Of a stretch of DNA of 64,000 nucleotides, positions 58,041-64,000 are shown in pieces (within the stretch, counting starts at the first letter, position 1; the number at the start of each line of letters is the position of its first letter). The stretch is from Apostichopus japonicus (lineage: Eukaryota; Echinodermata; Holothuroidea; Aspidochirotida; Stichopodidae). Below the pieces are notes generated by a model, which ran no database searches, was not told the origin of the DNA, and saw nothing but the letters and a program-made list of their open reading frames with translations. The stretch is from positions 15,933,821 to 15,997,820 of the forward strand of contig NC_092578.1 in assembly GCF_037975245.1 (NCBI RefSeq), given 5' to 3'. The translations under genes were made by a program, and so were the position numbers.

Positions 58041-58172
58041 CCTTGGCCCCCTGTCTTGCGCCCCTGTCTTGCGCCCCTGTCTCGCGCCCTGTTTTGCGCT
58101 CCTGTCTTGCGCCCCTGTCTTGCGCCCCTGTCTTGCGCCCCTGCCTTGCGCCCATGTCTTGCGCCCCTGCTC
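58041..58172 (+). repeat. 13-bp minisatellite, about 10 copies
   Basis: The unit CTTGCGCCCCTGT repeats with single-base variants (CTCGCG, TTTGCG, CCTTGC, CCATG). Frames on either strand are repeat translations. Confidence 0.92.
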
Positions 58173-59500
58173 AACACTTTCCCCCGTCTATACTGGCATA
58201 TTTCAAATGCGTAAGTCATTTCTCGAATGAAGACAAGACTATGATATAATATTTACCCTCGGTTTGTTTGTTATGATATTACATGATTAAGAAGTGAAAT
58301 GATGCGCTCTATTCATTTCGTGGATTTGAGTTTCTCATTCAGACAAATTTCATTCATTATGTAGTCTGTTGTCGTAGTCTATGCATGTTCTAAAAACTGG
58401 CGCCAAAACACCGGACAGTTCTGGTCTGGTTCTCACGCCTTCGACGTGGTATAACCTTGCAGTAAGAGGACCTTCAGCTCCATGCTTCCAAATATGGCAA
58501 CGTTTCAATCTCATTTCTGCTTGCTTTTTCGCTTTTTTTCTTTCCCTTTTTCCGTACTACAAAAGGACAAAAATTAGCTCCGGAAAAGGACGACGATCAA
58601 CAGCAATTTCAGGTGAGTATAGCTATTCTATATATGGTTGTCATGGTTACGTCCTTTTTCTCATTGTCACCAGAGTGCATTGCCTTTACCGGAGGGATGG
58701 ACAAAAGGCCGGAACAATAGTCCTCATATTTGTCTTACGAAATTTGACAGCAGTTTCTTTTTTTTTTTCTTCCAAAAGAAAATAACACATTGTAGGAGGG
58801 GAAATAAAGGTATTATTGCAACATTCCTTCAGTGGTGAACCCATTCACCAACTGTAACTGACACAAAAGCGTGGTTCTGTTACCAGGTATGCGCCACGCG
58901 GTGTAACTTAGGCCGCAACGAGATTATACAATCCGAAGAAAAGGAATACGGACAAAAGTTAGTTGATAATTTGAAAAATGTCCTCGGGTTCCAATGGAGG
59001 TCTTATTTATTTTCTATTGATGTCACGTGTACATGTATAGCAAATTTCGAAAGGTTCGTAAGTATGTCGGGTTGGTTTTGGTGTGTTTCCGTATAACTGC
59101 TATTGTGTGAGTGAGAAAAAGAAATGGTGACGTCATTTAATTTACATATACAACAGTTCCACGCCAGGTAAGAAAAAGGTGTTCTAAATCCCTAGTATTC
59201 AGACTGCATGGGGATCGCGACCATTTTGAGGGTCGCCAAAATTTATAAGGAGGTTCGCCGAAAATTCGGGGAAAAAACAGACTTGCCGATATTGATGGGG
59301 GAAAAAACCGGCGGAAAGTCTTGAACAAAATGCTTCAAAAGTTGCAAAATAGTCATAATAAAACTGGAGAGTGGATCAAGTTGTTTAGGTTTCGTTCCCG
59401 AGCTCTATCTTGGGTGAATTGTCTTGAAAAGATCATTTGCAGTATCTATTCCCTTTGGAAGCGACTCGTGATACATCTCTCCACGTAACATCGTCATGAA
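58173..59500. other. non-coding stretch, no gene recognised
   Basis: A 134-codon frame at 58381-58785 (+) has no recognisable domain and ends in a run of poly-Phe from a T tract, so it is not called. Nothing else was identified. Confidence 0.45.
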
Positions 59501-59501
59501 C

Positions 59502-59942
59502 ATGCGGTTATACAGTCTCAATGTAAGTGGACTGGAGTTGAGAGTGGACTGGAGTCGAGAGTGGACTGGAGTTGAGAGTGGACTGGGGTCGATAGGGGAC
59601 TGGGGCTGAGAGTGGGCTGTGGTCGAGAGTGGATTGGAGTTGAAAGTGGACTAGGGTTGAGAGTCGACTGGAGTTGAGAGTGGACTGGAGTCGAGAGTGG
59701 ACTGGAGTCGAAAGTGGACTGGGGTCGAGAGTGGATCAGTAAATACGGTTATACAGTCTCAGTGTAAGTGGACTAGGGTTGAGAGTGGACTGGAGTCGAG
59801 AGTGGACTGGGTTGAGTGTAGACTGAGGTCGAGAGTGGACTGGAGTTGATAGTGGACTGGGTCCCGAGTGGACTGGAGTTGAGAGTGGACTGGGGTCGAG
59901 AGTGGAATGGAGTCGAGAGTGGACTGGGGTCGAGAGTGGATC
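59502..59942 (+). repeat. 17-bp minisatellite in two blocks
   Basis: The unit GAGAGTGGACTGGAGTC (with T/C and G/A variants) repeats through 59527-59735 and again through 59765-59940. Each block is introduced by GGTTATACAGTCTCA.TGTAAGTGGACT (59507 and 59747) and ends GAGTGGATCAGTAAAT. The array is therefore a duplication of a whole block, about 240 then 195 bp. A 130-codon frame on the minus strand is a repeat translation. Confidence 0.9.
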
Positions 59943-61317
59943 AGTAAATTTGTTTGGTTTTCTTGGCCAGCCTCTATCTTCGTTAACTTTTCTTTGAAAA
60001 AGAAGTGTTATGATACCGTGTATGCTGTATGGATACAGCGGTGTGTACGTGATACCCAAAGCACGTTGACATACAGCACTCAGTATCAACAAAACCGTAT
60101 AACTGTTTTTTAACTCGCAATTTATCATACAACTACGTCAGAAAGAAAAAATGCTTTATCAATTAAAACCGGAAACTACCAATAATTATCACGTTTGAGT
60201 CACCAAGATACAACAGTATTTAAGTTAGCCTTGACATAAGAGAATCTTGATTCGTTTAGGTTATGCACATCTCATTATCCTAACCATCAAAACTAATCGA
60301 CAGACCGCGTGCTGGTAATAGATTTCTCCGTAGAAAACCCGGAATGCTAAAGTACTTATTTATTGTTCCAAAATTGACATGACCTTATGTTCTTCTAAAA
60401 TGTCACTATTGTATTTAACCTTTGTCCTGCATATAAAGTTTTTTTCATCTCTGTCGTTCTTTTATTGAACGTGAGTGAACTTCACTTTGTATATACTTAT
60501 CTGTTAAATTTGTTGACTAAATTTAAAGGAAGTTGCATCCGACTCACGTTTATATTGAAATCTATTGTTTTAATTTTAAATTTTAAAATTATTTATTGTT
60601 TTACTGATGATGCACGTTTGTAGTTCATGTTGACCTTATTCTAAGATTGATGAAATCAAATTAAAATTAGAATAAAAGAGTAAACAATTAAACGTGAATT
60701 CATCTCAGAGAAAGAGAAATCAAATCAATTGAATGTGGTTGATCAATAATTGATCAATATTGACCCCATGTCAGATTAAATAGAAATAACATGAGTTCCA
60801 TGCGATTAATCAACTCTTGATATCATTCAAATCAAATTGATCTAATTCGATTAATCAATGTTTTCTCCTCCTCGCCAATCGAATAGTTCAAACTTGAAAT
60901 TAATTTCTCAGACAGAAAATATTAATTAAAATATGGAAAATGCGGAAAATATGGAAAATATAGAAAATATGGAAAATGGAAAAATTATTTTGGAAAAATA
61001 TGGAACGAAGAATATTACATATGAAGGACACTAGAAAAGACATAAATGTTTATACACATATTTATATATAAACAAAGACAACAGGTGAATAGAAATAAAT
61101 GAGTTACATGCAATTGGGCTAGCTATACTCTAGCCGATCAACGGATTTACAAAATCACCACCCTGTTACGTGTAAACTCATGCAATGATGTACTTGCATA
61201 GTCACAGTACATCATGTTAATGTCAATTCCATGGTACATGAACCATATTTGTTGCTTGACATTAAACCTACTGCATACCCGTATATCGGCATGGTACCGG
61301 TACTGTATACTGTAGAA
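59943..61317. other. non-coding AT-rich stretch
   Basis: A short imperfect ATATGGAAAAT repeat lies at about 60930-61003. There are no recognisable genes or RNA features. Confidence 0.55.
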
Positions 61318-61580
61318 CATTTTGGTCAAATGGTTAAGGCAGTGGACTTTTGATCTAAGGTTTGCCGGTTCGAGTCCTGACCAGATCATTACGCTGTGTC
61401 CTTGGGCAATGCACTTTATCTCCATTGCCTCTCATCACCCAGGTGTGTTCAAATGGGGACTTGCGAGGTAACTTGTAAATATAATTGCATGCGCCGGTAT
61501 GTGGCTGCATCCTATGGGAAGTCCCATAGGGGACACGTAGAGTCATGTGACGAGGACTTGGTCTCAAACAGGACTGTGTA
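61318..61580 (+). mobile_element. tRNA-derived SINE-like element
   Basis: An A-box-like TGGTCAAATGG (61323-61333) and a B box GGTTCGAGTCC (61367-61377) are spaced as in a tRNA. The word TGACCA (61378-61383), following the B box, can pair with TGGTCA at the start, like a remnant acceptor stem. The body (GTGTCCTTGGGCAATGCACT, CACCCAGGTGTGTTC) resembles central domains I associate with invertebrate SINEs, but this is from memory. A perfect 9-bp-arm hairpin CCTATGGGA/TCCCATAGG lies at 61511-61530. The 3' end is uncertain. Confidence 0.7.
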
Positions 61581-62116
61581 AACCTTCATCTTAACTTTTA
61601 CTGTATCATACATCACGCTTATCAGTGTACACAAAACGGCTCTATTAAGTAATAAGGATGATGTGTTAAATGCCATGTCCGATACGAAGCCGAAAAACAA
61701 AATGTTACAAAAACAAACTCCCTTTGTAATGCCGAGTGCAGCTCGGATCAGCTAAAAACCATGCAAAGTTCACGCGACTCGACATATACCCCACTCCCTC
61801 AATAGTATCTTTCCTTAGTATATACAGTAAACACACATATACAAGCGGTGTACTAAAGGGGGAAGACACGTCTGATTAAGTTATAGTCAAACTTTGTTAA
61901 CCACCTGCCACGTCATTCATTTCATGTTATAAGCTTCATGTTACAAGGATGTTATCAATATGACTGTGAGAAGATTATGAGTGATGCATTATCATGTGAT
62001 CTCAATGAACCAATCAGAAGGTATACAGATGCTTAAAAAGTCACAAGTTTGAAATCAAGTGTGAAGGAAGGAAACAAGATATTAGATAACGTAGCATCAT
62101 ACATTCTTTGGCATAC
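61581..62116. other. non-coding stretch, no gene recognised
   Basis: Only short frames; no repeat was identified. Confidence 0.5.
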
Positions 62117-62123
62117 AGTCAAG

Positions 62124-62146
62124 CATGAGGGTGTTTTACCTTCATG
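62124..62146. mobile_element. 23-bp micro-hairpin flanked by 7-bp direct repeats (site 3)
   Basis: CATGAGGGT and ACCTTCATG pair with one mismatch around GTTTT. AGTCAAG lies immediately on both sides (62117-62123 and 62147-62153). The base run after the right repeat is again CATG, so the direct repeat can be read as 11 bp. It is the shortest and most diverged of three similar hairpins in the window. Confidence 0.55.
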
Positions 62147-62720
62147 AGTCAAGCATGTACCCTGCGAAAGTAGCAAAACAGAGAAAAGAAGGGAAAAAAT
62201 GCAAACAAAACAGACAGAAATATTCCGTGGAAATGGAGAACCATTGTTAAAAAGTACCCGTATTTCAGTCAAGTGATTTGCTGACTTTTTACACTAATAA
62301 GCACTGTGTGAATTTTTTTCCACATGCATTGAATACCGCCTTATATCATTTGAGCTCATATTTAATCAACCTACAACAAGCAATGCGTTCAAACAATTCT
62401 TACATTTATGCACACATACATGTATACTCTTCTTTACACAAAAGTGTGTTATACTTTTCTTATCGATCCTTTTCCCTCTGCACACAAGTGACAATTATCT
62501 TATTGTTAGCCGCTTTTCCTCTTTACCCTAATTCCCAACCGTTTTATCACCCCACCCCCCCCTCCCCACATGCCAAAAGAATGGGTTATGCTACAATGAC
62601 TCCTATTGGATATCCTTTGTTTTAGTTAGCCTATCCTATCGGAAATGTACTGCATTGCAACACCGTAAATGACGTGTATATACTAAACTAAAACCGCAAG
62701 GGAAAGCATGAAACATCTTC

Positions 62721-62843
62721 CCGGTGTGACAGTGTATATACAATCTTAAATCATCCGGGGGATATTCTACGCTACTGTAGACTATCCTACCGGATAAATA
62801 ACTCCAGTGTACAATATCCCCTATACTCAGTGTACAGAGCAAG
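62721..62843 (-). mobile_element. truncated copy of the CCGGTGTGACAGTGTA element
   Basis: It begins CCGGTGTGACAGTGTA, identical to the end of the element at 12839-13161. It then contains, in the opposite orientation, the CCGGGGGATA...CTACCGGATAAATAACTC block of that element. The second terminal repeat is not found. Confidence 0.6.
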
Positions 62844-63179
62844 TGGTCAATGCTGCTCAAGTATACACTAAACGGAGGGGGGGGGGGGGGAGAGATTTTA
62901 GACTTGATAAAATTTCGTCAACACAACGCGAGAAATGATTTCATGTGTGATAAATGTACTTTGGAAAATTGCGAACAACTTGTATCTCTTCTTGAAACTG
63001 TGAGTCGACAACGAGGCTCGAGTCCGTCTGCGGAGCTGAGGGGGCGGGGGGGGGGGTTGGACTAGATAATGACATCTTTTCAGATTTCACTCATCCGCAT
63101 ACTTACATCATAAGATCAAAACTGTCGGTTTCGTAGAACACGCGAGGGCTTAACAAGATCACCGCGGGAGGTAAAATCC

Positions 63180-63230
63180 TCGGGGGGAGGGGGAGGGGAG
63201 GGGAGGGGGAGGGGGAGGGGAGGGGGTTCT
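63180..63230 (+). repeat. GGGGA-repeat tract
   Basis: Runs of four to six G are separated by single A bases over about 50 bp; G-quadruplex formation is possible. It is one of several such tracts here. Confidence 0.8.
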
Positions 63231-64000
63231 ACACTTTAATGTTCCGTTTATGCATAGTCGCCTATATGAAGTCTATAGGTTATGTTTGCTACATCGTATT
63301 GGCCAAATAGACATTGGTCGAGTATGTAGATCGTGTTACAATCTGCACAACTCTATACTTATATTTGGTATTTTCTACAGTATCTATATATGTTAGCAAA
63401 CCTCTTTCCATACCAGCATATTATCTTTGATTTTATATCTTTTGAAAATATATCAAACATATCGAGAGGATTTTATTACCAAACAAAATCCAACTGAATT
63501 TTCGCTGCTGTTTGCATTCATTACTTTGTTCCTCCCACAAAGCTATAACGACAGACAGAGTAGTTGCTAATATACAACCTGGTCAATTGATTAAAATAAG
63601 CATAGGCCTATACACTTCTTATAACCTGCAGTGTTAGCCCGGTTCTGCGATATTAGCTGCGATAAACCAATACAGTTGTCATCCCCTGTTGATAAAGGGA
63701 TTTATTATAAACTGCAAGTCTATAACGTCTATGGTAGCATACGCCCATTAAAAGCCCCATTGACTTACACACTAAATCACAAAAGTAATGTGGTCTCTAA
63801 GTCTAGATAGAAGTTTTATTAGCTAAACGCTTCCCATCACCGGATAGCTGACAAGTGGCCTTTCATGGCACCATCAATTTTCCGTACCATGACCGCGAAG
63901 ATGTTTTGCTATCCGAGCCGGAAGTTTTCGTCACTTGTAAACAAACCTATTCACTCAGTAGTAAACAATTTTCCTACGCTGCTCCTGGGAGGCCTAAAGG
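63231..64000. other. non-coding window end
   Basis: No gene, RNA or repeat is recognised in the last 770 bp. Confidence 0.5.

Noticed and set aside
58381-58785. 134-codon frame as a gene
   Set aside because: It has no recognisable domain and ends in a T-tract-derived Phe run; unlike the receptor exons it has no supporting splice or homology evidence.
59736-60128. 130-codon Ser/Thr/Pro-rich minus-strand frame
   Set aside because: Its repeated STPVHSR words come from the 17-bp minisatellite.

Overview
This is a eukaryotic genomic window. It is AT-rich and gene-poor, has one intron of about 17 kb with GT-AG splice sites, and carries tRNA-derived SINE-like elements, non-autonomous hAT elements, long (TA)n and (GT)n microsatellites and many poly-C/poly-G runs. 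The overall style, including frequent TATAGGCC-type words, suggests a marine invertebrate, probably a deuterostome such as an echinoderm. That placement is inference from style only.

The only protein-coding gene I can support is a complete rhodopsin-family (class A) GPCR of 386 residues on the + strand. It is split into two coding exons: 25162-25913 (TM1-TM5 and half of the third intracellular loop) and 43392-43800 (TM6, TM7, helix 8 and tail). The splice is phase 2 and in frame. A strong acceptor at 25061-25062, followed by an in-frame stop at 25114-25116, indicates an upstream non-coding exon joined at 25063. A poly(A) signal candidate lies at 44447-44452. The receptor has NRL in place of DRY and CLTP in place of CWxP. 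It resembles the melatonin / Tre1-Moody / GPR84-like receptors; its ligand is unknown.

The intron (25914-43391) is a mosaic of repeats. It holds a 1.86 kb foldback element with mirrored minisatellites and a perfect 8-bp target duplication (26886-28748), then a second imperfect inverted repeat (28799-29358). Beyond these lies an 11.2 kb array of four nearly identical units of about 2.7-2.9 kb, joined through (TA)n tracts (31224-42465). Each unit carries a full CRE palindrome.

The flanks (1-25062 and 44453-64000) are intergenic, or introns of genes whose exons I cannot see. They contain at least four non-autonomous hAT-type elements with perfect or near-perfect 8-bp target duplications, including a nested pair at 2655-3616, plus further TIR elements. 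Several share one G/C-rich foldback module. There are also tRNA-derived SINEs (24039 and 61318), a 463/482-bp tandem duplication with a Pol III B-box-like motif, and several minisatellites.

The most unusual observation is a family of ultra-short hairpins of 23, 26 and 42 bp, with consensus ends CATGGAGGT...ACCTCCATG, at 62124, 22435 and 3705. Each is flanked by its own perfect 7-bp direct repeat, as expected of a transposed element far smaller than ordinary MITEs.
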